From contig JAJPKB010000677.1 of the NCBI GenBank assembly GCA_021323915.1, positions 1 through 38,858 of the forward strand: a DNA stretch of 38,858 nucleotides. Reading direction: 5' to 3'. Of this stretch, positions 8,901-19,000 are shown piece by piece. Source of the stretch: Chloroflexota bacterium. Its GTDB lineage: Bacteria > Chloroflexota > UBA6077 > FW602-bin22 > CADDYW01. How positions within the stretch are numbered: the stretch's first letter is position 1; each line of letters starts with the position of its first letter. The notes under the pieces are model-generated. The model worked only from the letters and a program-made list of their open reading frames with translations, searched no databases and was not told the origin of the DNA. Position numbers and translations under genes: made by a program.

Positions 8901-9098
8901 CTAAGCAGCCGGAGAGATCGGATGACGTGGTCCGATTTGAGATGACGCTTCGCGATCTGCCGATGTCGCCTCGGTCTGATGCTCTTCCCGTTGGAAGATG
9001 CTATTGACCCCGAGCAGGAAGAGGGCCGTGGCGACAATCCAAACCAGACCCCAGAAGAGCAGCAACAAATCCCACCCTGAGCTCACATAAATACTCAT
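8901..9098 (-). CDS. Small single-pass membrane protein, 65 residues
   Basis: Unrecognised small membrane protein. TAGGAGGT lies upstream of the ATG at 9098, and a good promoter lies further upstream; the ORF-track start at 9140 has no such support. Residues ~9-30 (WDLLLLFWGLVWIVATALFLLG) form one hydrophobic helix, followed by a hydrophilic Glu/Ser/Arg-rich tail likely in the cytoplasm. It is convergent with hsp20 and shares its terminator. Function unknown. Confidence 0.65.
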   Translation of the reverse strand: MSIYVSSGWDLLLLFWGLVWIVATALFLLGVNSIFQREEHQTEATSADREASSQIGPRHPISPAA

Positions 9099-9211
9099 CA
9101 AGCCACCTCCTACGTGCTGGCGCCGTGTGAATCCGCCCAAGCGGATCGCCGTGGCGTCGCAAACAACGTCGAGCGACTCGGACGTGCCGCCGAGTGTCGG
9201 CTGACATAAGT

Positions 9212-9240
9212 ACCATATCCCTAATACCGCGAATTGGCAA
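9212..9240 (-). promoter_or_regulatory. Candidate promoter of the small membrane-protein gene
   Basis: On the minus strand TTGCCA, a 17-base spacer, then TATGGT, about 115 bases before the ATG at 9098. Confidence 0.45.
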
Positions 9241-9319
9241 GTGGAATTTTTTCTGATGGAGAATCTGGACCTCGTACGGCCGAAGAATCATCACTACTCC
9301 GGAAGCTGGAGCTGGACAT

Positions 9320-9970
9320 TCAGTGAATTGTTTTCCAGGCTTCTTCGATCGCCGCTGGAATCACCTCATAGTCGAATCCCCGGCGCGCGAGGAGGGCCCA
9401 GAGCTTTTGGCGGAAGGTTTGATAATCGAGATGGGCGAGGCGAGGCGCACGACGTAGAGCGACCTCACGAGCGCCAGCCATCTCGTCGACGTTGTCGTCG
9501 ACCTCTTCGCTGACGAGCTCAGCACCCAGGCCTTTCTGACGCAATTCGGCCTTCAGTGCCCGAGCACCGCGCGGAGAGAAGCGCTCGCGGTTCTCAATCC
9601 AGAAGTGGGCGAAGGCGGCGTCGTCGATCAGGCCAAGGCCGCGCAACCGCTCGACGACCGCGTCGATGCGCGATTCGGGGATACCGTGCCGAAAGAGGCG
9701 CGTGCGCACCTCGCGCTCGCTGCGCGGGCGACTTTCAAGGAAGCGCAAGGCAAGATCGAGAGCACGCTCGAATTCGTCGCGATCGGTCAGCGAGACAAGC
9801 GCGGCATCGTCGAGCAGGTCGCCGGGGCGGAGACCGACCGCTTCGACGACTACACGACTGAGCTCAAGGGTGCGCCGATTCCCCAGATGCAGCCGAACAC
9901 GGTCCGGGTGGCGGGGAATCGGCTCAATTCGGATGATCTGCAGCTTATTCGGCTCCCGCGACCACGCCAT
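9320..9970 (-). CDS. recX: Regulatory protein RecX
   Basis: RecX binds RecA filaments and modulates (usually limits) recombinase activity. About 216 residues, built of repeated three-helix units; visible hallmarks are [28 protein letters not shown] and [17 protein letters not shown]. The ORF track runs to 10117, but that extension lies inside recA and is unlike RecX. The ATG at 9970 gives [11 protein letters not shown] and a normal family length. It overlaps the end of recA by 26 bases, so the two are surely one transcript with coupled translation. The N-terminal 60 residues (a beta-rich stretch) are typical of Gram-positive-type RecX. Confidence 0.88.
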   Translation of the reverse strand: MAWSREPNKLQIIRIEPIPRHPDRVRLHLGNRRTLELSRVVVEAVGLRPGDLLDDAALVSLTDRDEFERALDLALRFLESRPRSEREVRTRLFRHGIPESRIDAVVERLRGLGLIDDAAFAHFWIENRERFSPRGARALKAELRQKGLGAELVSEEVDDNVDEMAGAREVALRRAPRLAHLDYQTFRQKLWALLARRGFDYEVIPAAIEEAWKTIH

Positions 9971-10976
9971 CAAGCTCAATCGGTGTGTAGCTCTGGCTAT
10001 TGGCGCGAATCTGCTGCTCAATCTCCTGGGCAATCGTCGGATTCTCGCGCAGGAAGGCACGGGCGTTCTCGCGTCCCTGACCGAGACGAGTTTCGCCGTA
10101 GCTGAAGAACGAGCCACTCTTGCGAATAACGTTGAGTGTCAGCCCAACGTCGAGCAAGCCACCCTCTTTCGAGATTCCCTCGGCAAAGAGGATGTCGAAC
10201 TCAGCGACTCGAAATGGCGGAGCAACCTTGTTCTTGACGACCTTAACCTTGGTCCGGTTACCGATCACGTCGGTGCCTTGCTTGAGCGACTCGACGCGAC
10301 GGATCTCCAAGCGCACCGAGGCGTAGAACTTCAGGGCGCGGCCGCCTGGCGTCGTCTCCGGATTGCCGAACATGACCCCCACTTTCTCACGGAGCTGGTT
10401 GGTGAAGATCATCGCGCAGTGTGAGCGGCTGATCGCCGCGGTGAGCTTGCGCAGCGCCTGAGACATGAGTCGCGCCTGGAGACCAACGTGAGCATCGCCC
10501 ATCTCGCCTTCGATCTCGGCGCGCGGTACCAGCGCGGCAACCGAATCGACCGCGATCACGTCGACGGCATTGCTCCGCACCAGCGCCTCGGCGATCTCGA
10601 GCGCCTGCTCGCCAGTGTCCGGCTGGGAGACGTAGAGGTCGTCGATGTTGACCCCGCAGCGACGGGCGTAGGTTGGATCCAACGCGTGCTCGGCGTCGAT
10701 GTAGGCCGCCACCCCGCCGGCTCGCTGGGCTTCGGCGATGATGTGTTGGACCAACGTCGACTTCCCTGCCGATTCAGGTCCGAAGATCTCAGTGATGCGT
10801 CCCCGAGGCACTCCACCAATGCCCAGCGCCAGGTCCAGGGCGATGGCACCGGTCGGAATCGCCTCGACACTCAAGCGAGGCGCCCCCTCGCCCAAGCGCA
10901 TGATCGAGCCCTTTCCGAACTGTCGGTCGATCTGGCCAATCGCAATCTCTAACGCGCGCTCTTTTTCTCGATCCAT
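9945..10976 (-). CDS. recA: Recombinase RecA
   Basis: DNA strand-exchange recombinase and co-protease for the SOS response. 343 residues, the usual length. Walker [10 protein letters not shown] near residue 65, the [10 protein letters not shown] segment, Walker B-type [10 protein letters not shown], and the [22 protein letters not shown] region of the L2 loop are all intact. The ATG follows AAGGAT. recX overlaps its 3' end. Upstream lies an 8-bp inverted repeat that may be a regulatory site; no classic Gram-positive (GAACN4GTTC) or E. coli LexA box was recognised. Confidence 0.98.
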   Translation of the reverse strand: MDREKERALEIAIGQIDRQFGKGSIMRLGEGAPRLSVEAIPTGAIALDLALGIGGVPRGRITEIFGPESAGKSTLVQHIIAEAQRAGGVAAYIDAEHALDPTYARRCGVNIDDLYVSQPDTGEQALEIAEALVRSNAVDVIAVDSVAALVPRAEIEGEMGDAHVGLQARLMSQALRKLTAAISRSHCAMIFTNQLREKVGVMFGNPETTPGGRALKFYASVRLEIRRVESLKQGTDVIGNRTKVKVVKNKVAPPFRVAEFDILFAEGISKEGGLLDVGLTLNVIRKSGSFFSYGETRLGQGRENARAFLRENPTIAQEIEQQIRANSQSYTPIELDGVVAGAE

Positions 10977-11067
10977 CGCTCTCTATCCTTACTGCAGAAA
11001 TTTTGGCCCCCGCCCCAAATTCGAACCTGACGCGCCGATCAGTCGTTCCGCTTCCTCTTTAAATTAT

Positions 11068-11094
11068 TATCATGCACCACTGTGCCGCATGATA
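11068..11094. promoter_or_regulatory. Inverted repeat upstream of recA
   Basis: TATCATGC, 11-base spacer, GCATGATA. A second, overlapping pair TGTGC/GCACA lies inside. It borders an AT-rich stretch that could hold the recA -10. A repressor such as an unconventional LexA is possible but not shown. Confidence 0.4.
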
Positions 11095-11151
11095 GCACAA
11101 ACGTTCGAAAAGATACAGGGCCCGATTGCTTTCTAAGACAGCCGAACCGCG

Positions 11152-11691
11152 TCACACCTTGCTCGGCCGGTTCCGACGATAATATTCGTCGCGCGTGAGC
11201 GACATGTCAATATAGGTCACAATTTGTGGCCCTAAATGGCTACCGATGGTGGTGAAGCCGAGCTTCTCGTAGACCCGCTGGGCGCGGTAATTGTCCTCGG
11301 CAACGTCGAGCAGGACACGCCGGAGGCCCAGCGAATCGAAAGCGTAACCCGCGAGCGAGCGGATCGCATCGGTGCCGTACCCCCGGTCAACGGCATCGGC
11401 GCGGATGATGATGCCAAGCGTGCCGTCGCCGCGTCGGAAGTCAAGGTCACGCAGGCCGATCGTGCCGATAATCCGTCCCGTCTCGTCGAGAATGACGAAG
11501 CGTCGTCGGGTGGCGTTACTGCGTCCACGCTCAAAATAGAGGTCACGGTCCGAAGGGAAGGTCAGGTCGAGATTCGCCCACTGCAGCTCGGGCTCGCTGA
11601 AACGCGGCCACTTCGCCATTTCGTCGACATCGGCCCGAACCATCTCGCGGAGAACCACCCGCTCACCCTGGATTTGCGTTGGCTCCGGCAT
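11152..11691 (-). CDS. GNAT family N-acetyltransferase (RimJ/RimL-like)
   Basis: Acetyl-CoA dependent N-acetyltransferase of about 179 residues. The fold starts ERVVLREMVRADVDEM; the acetyl-CoA pyrophosphate loop reads RADAVDRGYGTDAI (R/QxxGxG), followed by the typical VAEDNYRAQRVYEKLGF. GGGAGGTGAC stands right before the ATG at 11691, so I reject the longer ORF-track start at 11769, which would overlap the upstream gene. The substrate may be a protein N-terminus, a polyamine or a small molecule; sequence does not tell. It lies 52 bases after the DUF815 gene and is probably co-transcribed. Confidence 0.85.
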   Translation of the reverse strand: MPEPTQIQGERVVLREMVRADVDEMAKWPRFSEPELQWANLDLTFPSDRDLYFERGRSNATRRRFVILDETGRIIGTIGLRDLDFRRGDGTLGIIIRADAVDRGYGTDAIRSLAGYAFDSLGLRRVLLDVAEDNYRAQRVYEKLGFTTIGSHLGPQIVTYIDMSLTRDEYYRRNRPSKV

Positions 11692-11743
11692 GTCACCTCC
11701 CGATCGCTCGTGACGATCCCTCTGGTTCCCGGGCCGCATTGTT

Positions 11744-13123
11744 TCACCGGTCCACCCGGCCTGGCTCACTCAGGCCAAGCTCGGCGGTTAGCTCATCGAC
11801 GAATTGACGGGCGGTCCGCCCTGACCTCCCGTTGTTCCAAGTGGCCCACTGGAGGGCCCGTCGCCGAAGCTGGGCTAGCTCGATCGGGAGCCGACGGCGT
11901 TCAGCGAGACCGGTCACGATCTCGAGATACTGCTCCTGGTCGGGTGCCAGAAAGATCACGGTTTGGCCGAAACGATCGGCCAGCGAGAGCTTCTCTTGCA
12001 AGGTGTCCTGAGCGTGAAGATCGTCGTCGGGCAAGGCGCGGTCGCCAAAGCATTCTTGAATCAGGTGGCGACGGTTCGAGGTCGCGTAGACCAGAATATT
12101 CTCCGGGCGCGCCTCGACGCTGCCTTCGAGCAGCGCTTTGAGTTCTTTGTAGCCAGTCTCGTGCGCATCGAATGAGAGGTCGTCGACGAAGAGGATGAAG
12201 CGCTCACGGCGGTCGGCCAGCACTTCGACGATCTCGGGAAAATCGTTGAGTGCCGATTTGGCAACTTCAATCAAGCGGAGGCCACGCCCAGCATAGGCGT
12301 GGAGCAGCGCTTTGACAGTCGATGATTTGCCGGTTCCCCGCTCACCGTAAAGCAGCAAATTCTGCGCCGGGAGGCCAGCGAGAAAATGCTCGGTGTTCTG
12401 GCGCACCACCCGTCGTTGCTCGGCGTAGCCAATCAGATCGTCGAAGGTAATCGGATCCGGGCGACGCACCGGCCGCAACACGCCCCGATCATTTTGGCGA
12501 TGCCAGCGGAAGGCATGATACTCGGCAAAGCGCCCGACACCGTGGTCGCGGTAGTGCGCGGCGAGCGTGGCGAGAAACTCATCCCAGGCGTCAGTGGCGG
12601 CCGCCGCGGCAAAGTGGTTCCCGAGCTCACTCTCCGGACGGTCCGGGCCGAGATCATTCAGATCGTGCCAATCCGGGGGACTTTCCAGCGCTCTGCGAAT
12701 CGCCCGGGCGATTCGCGCACCGTTCAGCCGATAGAGTTGGCCGAGCGCGGCGAGATCGTGGCGTGCGGCCTGGCGTAGCCCTGCCGGGATCTCGGCATAG
12801 TCATGCTGCTGAGCCGCGCGGCTGAAAGGATTATCGGCGAGGCGAATTTTTTGTACCAGATAGCGCTGCCAGGCGTCATCAGGACCGGCGAGTCCGTCGC
12901 TGACGGCATCGGCGAGTGATGTAAATAGCTCGGCTGCTTGCCGCCGAACCGTGGCTGGCTCACCGCCATGCACGAGCAACCGGAGTAATCGAACGTAGGC
13001 GCGGCCCGGCGGGTTTGCCAGCACTTCGGCAAATAAGAGAAGCCCCTCGGCCGAGTCGAGCGCGGCCGCGAGCTCGGCCGTCAACTCACCCGCGGGCGGT
13101 TCAGATGTGATGACTCCATCCAC
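11744..13123 (-). CDS. DUF815-family AAA-like ATPase
   Basis: 459-residue predicted P-loop ATPase. The N-terminal half is a helical domain of unknown role; the C-terminal half holds Walker A YGERGTGKSS near residue 262 and Walker B FILFVDDLSF, then LLEGSVEARPENILVYATSN, which is the DUF815 signature. Helicase-loader-like or chaperone-like roles have been guessed for the family; none is established that I know of. The GTG start at 13123 has AAAGGTG about 10 nt upstream. The gene precedes the GNAT gene on the same strand. Confidence 0.85.
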   Translation of the reverse strand: MDGVITSEPPAGELTAELAAALDSAEGLLLFAEVLANPPGRAYVRLLRLLVHGGEPATVRRQAAELFTSLADAVSDGLAGPDDAWQRYLVQKIRLADNPFSRAAQQHDYAEIPAGLRQAARHDLAALGQLYRLNGARIARAIRRALESPPDWHDLNDLGPDRPESELGNHFAAAAATDAWDEFLATLAAHYRDHGVGRFAEYHAFRWHRQNDRGVLRPVRRPDPITFDDLIGYAEQRRVVRQNTEHFLAGLPAQNLLLYGERGTGKSSTVKALLHAYAGRGLRLIEVAKSALNDFPEIVEVLADRRERFILFVDDLSFDAHETGYKELKALLEGSVEARPENILVYATSNRRHLIQECFGDRALPDDDLHAQDTLQEKLSLADRFGQTVIFLAPDQEQYLEIVTGLAERRRLPIELAQLRRRALQWATWNNGRSGRTARQFVDELTAELGLSEPGRVDR

Positions 13124-13391
13124 CTCAGCGTTTCACCTTTCAAGAGCAACCTCGCCTCGAATTGTACCACGCGTGGTCATTGATTCTCGAAAAAGCGAAC
13201 GGATAGACGAATGGAGCGATCATGCTTTTCCGGTTACCAGGCATCATCCGGAATTCCTAGACTGACTGGCCGACTTGCCAAGGACGCACCAGCATGGGAT
13301 TCCTGTGCCAGTCAACGCTCGCGACAAATGAAGGCGATGTCCGAAGCACGCGCTATTCGACCAGCCGGATCAAGCTTGAACAGAGGCTCGC

Positions 13392-13413
13392 CGTGCATGG
13401 AACGTGCATGGAA
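13392..13413. repeat. Two tandem 11-bp copies
   Basis: CGTGCATGGAA repeated twice without spacer, inside the gap before purM. No role evident. Confidence 0.7.
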
Positions 13414-13880
13414 CCAGTCGGACTCATCGACACCAGCTCTCCATCGACGAGATCGTAGCGCTTGTCCTGCACGCTCAAGGGCAGTACAGCTTCGATCGTA
13501 GCCCTGGTTGGGGTTACCATAGATTACGCCTCGTACTGCGCTACAACTCTCGTAAATATCATACTACACAACATAGCTGCCGCCTGATAGTATTTTCAGC
13601 AAGAAAGACACGAGACTGCTCTCTAATGACAAAACTCGACAGTGGCGATGCTCTTACCACGCCATGGCAAGAGCGGGACGTGTTGCTGGAGCGCCTCACA
13701 CGAATGCTCGAAGTCTCGTCTTGTATGAAGGATGCCTTGAGGTTGACTGGAATATTGGACCGGCCAGCCAGGCAGCGCGTACGTCGGCTACCCGGATCCT
13801 CTTCGACCGTGTCGGTGTTCCAATCGTCGAGCCGCCAATGCTAGGGAGGAGCATCGATGGTATGATTTGGAGACCACTCA

Positions 13881-13903
13881 CCATCAATAAACCCATCAAT
13901 AAA
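13881..13903. repeat. Two 11-bp direct copies just before purM
   Basis: CCATCAATAAA twice, separated by one base, ending 17 bases before the purM GTG. They would lie in the purM leader. Confidence 0.7.
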
Positions 13904-13920
13904 AAAGAGGGGAAAGCCTC

Positions 13921-15033
13921 GTGTCGAAGACGATCAATGAGATGAGCCAGCGCGACGCCTACGCCAAGGCTGGCGTCGATTCCGCCGCCAAAGAGGAGGG
14001 GCTGAGCGGCTTGCTTCAGCTCATCAATCGAACCTTTGCCTTTCGACCGGGCGTTGGCCGACCGGTGCTCCCGATTGGCTACTTTGCCAACGTGCTCGAC
14101 CTTGGCCGGGGGCAGGGACTGGCGATTTCGACCGACGGTGTCGGAACGAAGCTGCTGGTTGCCGAGCTGCTCGGGCGCTACGACACAATCGGGATCGACT
14201 GCATCGCCATGAACGTGAACGATCTCCTTTGCGTCGGCGCCGAGCCGATCGCCCTGGTCGACTACGTCGCGGTACAGATTGCCAGGCCGGAATTCCTCGG
14301 AGAGCTGGCAAAGGGACTCTACGCCGGCGCCGAGCAGGCCCGGATCGCGATTCCCGGTGGTGAGATCGCCCAGGTCCGCGAGATCATTCGTGGTCTCAAA
14401 CCTGACGAGGGCTTCGACCTGGTGGGCACCGCGGTCGGCGTGGTTGCAACGGACCGGATCGTCATTGGCCAGAACGTTGAGCCCGGCGACGCCGTGATCG
14501 GGCTGGCAAGTAGCGGCATCCACAGCAATGGCCTGACCCTAGCACGCGACGTTCTCTTCCATCAGGCAGGCTACAATGTGCAGACGAAGGTCGACGCTCT
14601 GGAACACAGCCTTGGCGACGAGCTGCTCATCCCCACTCGGATCTACGTCCGACCGGTCCTGGCGATGCTCGAAGCGCTCGACATCAAGGCACTGATGAAC
14701 ATTACCAGCGACGGCCTTTTGAATCTGCTGCGCATTCAGGCCGCTGTTGGCTTCGTCATCGACTACCTGCCCGAGCCCCTACCGATTTTCAGATTAATCC
14801 AAAAGATCGGCCAGCTTCCCGACGAGCAGATGTACTTCGTCTTTAATATGGGCATCGGCTTCTGCGTCGTCGTCCCGGACGCGCAAGCGAGCGCCGCGCT
14901 CCAAATCGCCAACGACCACGGCATCGAAGCCTGGGTTCTTGGTCGGGCCGTGGCCGAGCCCAACCGCACGGTGCAGATTCTGCCAAGGCAGCTCGAAGGG
15001 CATGGGTCAACATTGCGTCGAATGGCGAGTTGA
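13921..15033 (+). CDS. purM: Phosphoribosylformylglycinamidine cyclo-ligase, divergent
   Basis: AIR synthetase (PurM) closes the imidazole ring in purine synthesis, using ATP. The 370-residue protein has AGVDSAAKEEG, STDGVGTKLLVAELL, GIDCIAMNVNDLLCVGAEP and ASSGIHSNGLTLAR, all typical. Two family motifs are altered: the usual GGETAEMPG reads GGEIAQVREI, and the usual HxTGGG reads NITSDG. Archaeal-type and some Chloroflexota PurM proteins are similarly divergent as far as I recall. GTG start behind GAGGGG. No other purine gene is in the window. If not PurM it would be another member of the PurM/ThiL/SelD superfamily. Confidence 0.8.
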   Translation: MSKTINEMSQRDAYAKAGVDSAAKEEGLSGLLQLINRTFAFRPGVGRPVLPIGYFANVLDLGRGQGLAISTDGVGTKLLVAELLGRYDTIGIDCIAMNVNDLLCVGAEPIALVDYVAVQIARPEFLGELAKGLYAGAEQARIAIPGGEIAQVREIIRGLKPDEGFDLVGTAVGVVATDRIVIGQNVEPGDAVIGLASSGIHSNGLTLARDVLFHQAGYNVQTKVDALEHSLGDELLIPTRIYVRPVLAMLEALDIKALMNITSDGLLNLLRIQAAVGFVIDYLPEPLPIFRLIQKIGQLPDEQMYFVFNMGIGFCVVVPDAQASAALQIANDHGIEAWVLGRAVAEPNRTVQILPRQLEGHGSTLRRMAS

Positions 15034-15055
15034 CCAGATTCGGTAAGGAGTACCA

Positions 15056-15751
15056 ATGGCCAGAGAAGGTTGGCTCATTCCTCTCGCGGCAGTTGCCGCG
15101 GTCCTTCTTTACCGCCGCTTGCGGGGCAGCGCCGATCAGCGGACAGCCGGGGCTTCCTGGGAATTCTCCGGGCCGATGGCAAGGCTCTATGATCTACTAT
15201 TCAGCTCTCCCATCGACGGTTTCTATGCACGCATTGCCCGGCGCCTGACGGAGACGATCCCCTCGGGGCAGGCGCTGGACGTCGGCTGCGGCCCCGGACG
15301 CCTGGCCGTGCACCTTGCCCGACAAGCGCCGGACCTCACGGTCACTGGGATCGACATCTCACCGGACATGGTCGAGCTGGCAAAGCGACGAGCGGAGGCA
15401 GCAAAGCTCTCGGATCGGGTGCACTTCGAGGTGGCAGACGTTGGCGCCCTGCCGTTTCCGGACCACCAGTTCGACCTGGTGGTGAGCACCATGTCGCTAC
15501 ACCATTGGCGAGACCCCGCCCGCGGGCTTACCGAGATCCGCCGGGTGCTAAAAGCTAGTGGCCAAGCGTGCATCTACGACGTGGCCGACTGGATCCTGCG
15601 GCTGACCCATCATGGGACTGGACTAGCGGAGGTTCTCGCCGAAAGTCCCTTCGCCAGCGAAGCGAGCCAGCCAGTTTGGTCAGTAGGACCGGTGCCCTTG
15701 GTGAGAAGCTTCTGCCTGGGACGCCAGGGCCATTCTCGCGCAGAAGCGTGA
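15056..15751 (+). CDS. Membrane-anchored class I SAM methyltransferase
   Basis: 231-residue SAM-dependent methyltransferase (Methyltransf_11 type). A single N-terminal hydrophobic segment (GWLIPLAAVAAVLLYRRL) anchors it, leaving the catalytic domain in the cytoplasm. Motif I is ALDVGCGPGRLAVHLA; GIDISPDMVELAKRR and the post-motif STMSLHHWRDP follow. AAGGAG stands 5 nt before the ATG. The gene starts 22 bases after purM and is likely in the same transcript. The substrate is unknown; lipid or quinone methylation would fit a membrane anchor. The C-terminus after TGLAEVLAES is short and unlike the family, perhaps frayed. Confidence 0.82.
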   Translation: MAREGWLIPLAAVAAVLLYRRLRGSADQRTAGASWEFSGPMARLYDLLFSSPIDGFYARIARRLTETIPSGQALDVGCGPGRLAVHLARQAPDLTVTGIDISPDMVELAKRRAEAAKLSDRVHFEVADVGALPFPDHQFDLVVSTMSLHHWRDPARGLTEIRRVLKASGQACIYDVADWILRLTHHGTGLAEVLAESPFASEASQPVWSVGPVPLVRSFCLGRQGHSRAEA

Positions 15752-16026
15752 AAGACGTTTCATTCGGGACCTCTCGTGTGTCCGGGGCTCCTCATCCCTA
15801 AGGATATTGTCAACTCTTAAACCTGATGCGCCTGGGGCGAGAGAGGGACTCCCCACCCTCCGTATAGATTCAACCAAATCTTGACACCGGCTTAACCGAG
15901 AGCGGGCCCTACCTCTACTCCGCGTTCGCCTGGCCAGACTAAAATAGTTGGCACCTTTTCGATTCGTGTCGTCGGTTCGTCCGGTTAGGCAGCTTTGCCG
16001 ATTGGCTGGTGTGAGGTCTCGCTCCG

Positions 16027-19000
16027 ATGATGAAACTTGGCTGGGGCATCTTGACCTATCTCCTTCTCGTGGCATTGTTCCTGGATAACGGTAGCTCCTT
16101 ATTTTCGATGACGGCGTCGGCTCAGCCCAGGGCGCTCGGTGCAGAGCTAGAGAGCTCCGTCCCGCCGACCGACGCGCCCGATGTGCTGATCTCAACGTCC
16201 GGCCTTAGTCAGAATTCCCTTACTGTTTCGATGAACACGACAGTTACCTGGATAAACGACACGACGACGAACCAGATTCTGGTGAGTGGCGTGCCCTATC
16301 GGGTCTACCTGCCAGAAGTGGTCAATCAGGCAGGGTCCGGCAGTGCGAGCGCCGGAGCGATTCGGACGGGCGCAGCTACCAGCGGCCCCGTGTCTTTCGG
16401 AGCGACGATTGCCCCGAATGGTAGCTACTCCTACCGCTTCGACCAGCCGGGTACCTATCCCTACTATTTCGCCAATAACCTGTCGCTGAGCGGCGAGATT
16501 GTCGTCGTGGCAGGGATCTCCACCCCGACGCTGACCTCGACGAGCACGGCCTCGCCAACCTCCACCGCGACAATCGTCCCCGGCACGAATACCCCGACCA
16601 GCACGACCTCGCCGACGGCGACCGCTTCGCCGACCCCGACGACGATCACGTCGACCTCTGGACTGCCGCCGGATCCTGCCTCGGTGGCACCACCGCTCGA
16701 CCCGAGTATCGCGACGAACGTCTTTGCCGCGACTCAATTCCTGTACACTGGCAATAATCCGATCCAGACCGGGGTCGTCTCGGGGACGATTCAGCTTCAA
16801 CAGGCGGCAGTGCTGCGGGGCCGGGTTCTCGACGGCAGCGGCAATCCCCTGCCCGGGGTGACAATCACGATTCTGAACCATCCCGAATTCGGCCAGACTC
16901 TGAGCCGGATTGACGGGATGTTCGACCTGGCGGTGAACGGCGGCGGGGGGCTGACGGTGAATTACCAGAAGCCCGGCTACTTCCCGGCCCAGCGCCAGGT
17001 TCAGCCCTCCTGGCAGGATTTCACCTGGCTGCCCGATGTTGCCTTGATCCAGGGCGATCCGAACGTGACGGCGATCGACACCTCGGGGGGCAACGGTAGC
17101 GAGCAAGTGGCGCGGGGGAGCCAGATCAGTGACGCCGACGGGACGCGTCAGGCGACGCTGCTCTTTGCGCCCTACACGACCGCTCAGCTTCAGTTTCAGA
17201 ACGGCTCCAGCCAGGCGCTGAGCACGGTTCACCTCCGGGCGACCGAGTACACCGTGGGGGATCTCGGGCCGGCGGCGATGCCCGGCCAGCTCCCCCAGTC
17301 CACCGCCTATACCTACGCCGTCGCCTTCAGCGCCGACGAGCTCGGCACGTCCGGGGCGACGAGCATCCAGTTCAGCCAGCCAGTGGTGGAATACACCGAG
17401 GACTTCCTGGGCTTCTTGGTGGGCCAGTTGGTGCCGGTTGGCCGCTACGATTCGACCAAAGGGGCGTGGATTCCCGAGGCAAATGGGCTGATCGTCCAGA
17501 TCCTGGACATGAATGGTCCCAATGGCGAGGCAGACCTGGACGTGGATGGCCAGAGGAATCCCGCGACGGCGACCGAGTATCAGAATCTGGGGATCAGCGA
17601 CAGCGAGCGGCTAGCGCTGGCGAGTCTGTATTCTAACGGCCAGAAGCTCTGGCGGGTGCCGATCGGCCAGAGCCTGAGCGCGAGCGGGAGCGCGGTGCCG
17701 AGCGGCAGCGCCCGGCCGGCCGAGACCGATGCCGTGTCGGTTCCCCTGACCTCGACTCCGACGGCGACCGCTCCGGCGCGGGCTGCAGCAGCGAGTGGGC
17801 CGGGTCTGATCCAGCGACTGGAGAGGGGGCTGAGCGGATACTTCGACGCGGCAACGACGACCGGTAGAACAGGAGTGAGCGCGCCGCTCCAGGCCGCGAG
17901 CTCCGGCACCGACACCCCGACCCCGACCGAGACCGCGATCTGTCAGACGGGCTCGCCGACTGCCACGCCGACGGCCAGCCCAACCGTGACCCCAACCCCG
18001 ACCTCGACCGCCTGCAGTGGATTCCCCACGCCGATCAATCTACTCGACACCGACACGCCCACGCCGACGAGCACGCGCACCTCGACCGCCACGTCGACTC
18101 CGACCCCGACGAACACGCCCACCTCGACGAATACGTCGACGAATACACCGACGCCGACGCAAACCAACACTGATACGCCGACGACCACGCCAACCCCGCC
18201 CCCGGCCCAGCCCTGGGACTTCAACTGGGGGGCTGGTCCGCCTCCGGGCTCCCTGCCGCCCCAGCAGCCGACGCCGCGACCGGCGCCGCCGGCCGATAAG
18301 CCGTGTCAGATGGAGAGTGGGCCGGATCCGCTCGACTGCCAGAACCAGGCGTTTGCCTACGATCTGCCGATCGCCGGCACGACCTATCACCTGCACTACC
18401 AGAGTGACCAACAAGCAGGAAATACGAGTGCCGACAGCCTACTCATTCCCTTGAGCGGCGCGACCGTGCCGCCGAATCTCGAAGCGATCGACCTGATCGT
18501 CGACGTGGCCGGCCAGCACTTCGTCCAGTCCTTCCTGCCGAATCCCAACCAGAGCTACACCTTCAACTGGAACGGCCTGGATGCCTACGGGCGGCCGGTC
18601 GCCGGGAAGGAGCCGGTGAAGGTCCAGATCGGCTACGTCTACCCGCTGGTCTACCTGGATCCGGGCACGCTGAACAGCCTCGCCGCCGCGTCCGTCGCCT
18701 TTGGGCACTTCACCTACGACGGCGCGCCGGCCACTGGTAGCTGGGGGACTCAGCCAGCACGCGCGAGCGCGTCAGGACGCCCAGACGGCTTCTCGGCCGC
18801 CACGGCGGTCAACGGTGGCCGCGGCCAGGTTGTGCTCTGGCAAGACTGGTCCGGCTCGCTCGGCAGCGACACGCAGCCCCCCAGCGGCCTGGGCGGCTGG
18901 ACTGTCGACGTCCACCAGCGCTACGACCCCTCCGGCCACGTCCTCTACCTCGGCGACGGCGGCCAGCGGAGCGCCGAGGCGCTGCCGGCGATCATCAAGC

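Larger units (their letters stand above)
13124..13920. other. Non-coding gap before purM
   Basis: About 800 bases, the largest gap in the window. Track ORFs at 13211-13945 show no SD and no recognisable protein; one short stretch after ATG 13626 (MTKLDSGDALTTPWQERD) looks protein-like but runs into an unconvincing continuation, so a decayed gene is possible. It holds two short tandem repeats (listed). Part of it is AT-richer than its surroundings (13550-13640). Confidence 0.45.

Noticed and set aside
9605-10424. Plus-strand ORFs opposite recA and recX
   Set aside because: Antisense shadows of recA/recX.
11236-12141. 301-residue plus-strand ORF across the GNAT and DUF815 genes
   Set aside because: Crosses two well-supported minus-strand genes; no SD and no family.
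13404-13844. 146-residue ORF in the gap before purM
   Set aside because: No SD, no recognisable domain, composition unlike neighbours. A decayed gene cannot be excluded but cannot be supported.
16521-18210. Repetitive DNA resembling a tandem or CRISPR-like array
   Set aside because: It encodes Thr/Pro stalks in frame, with no constant repeat length and no spacers.
17943-18224. Val/Gly repeat ORF opposite the Thr/Pro stalk
   Set aside because: Simple reverse reading of the Thr-Pro codon repeats; no SD.
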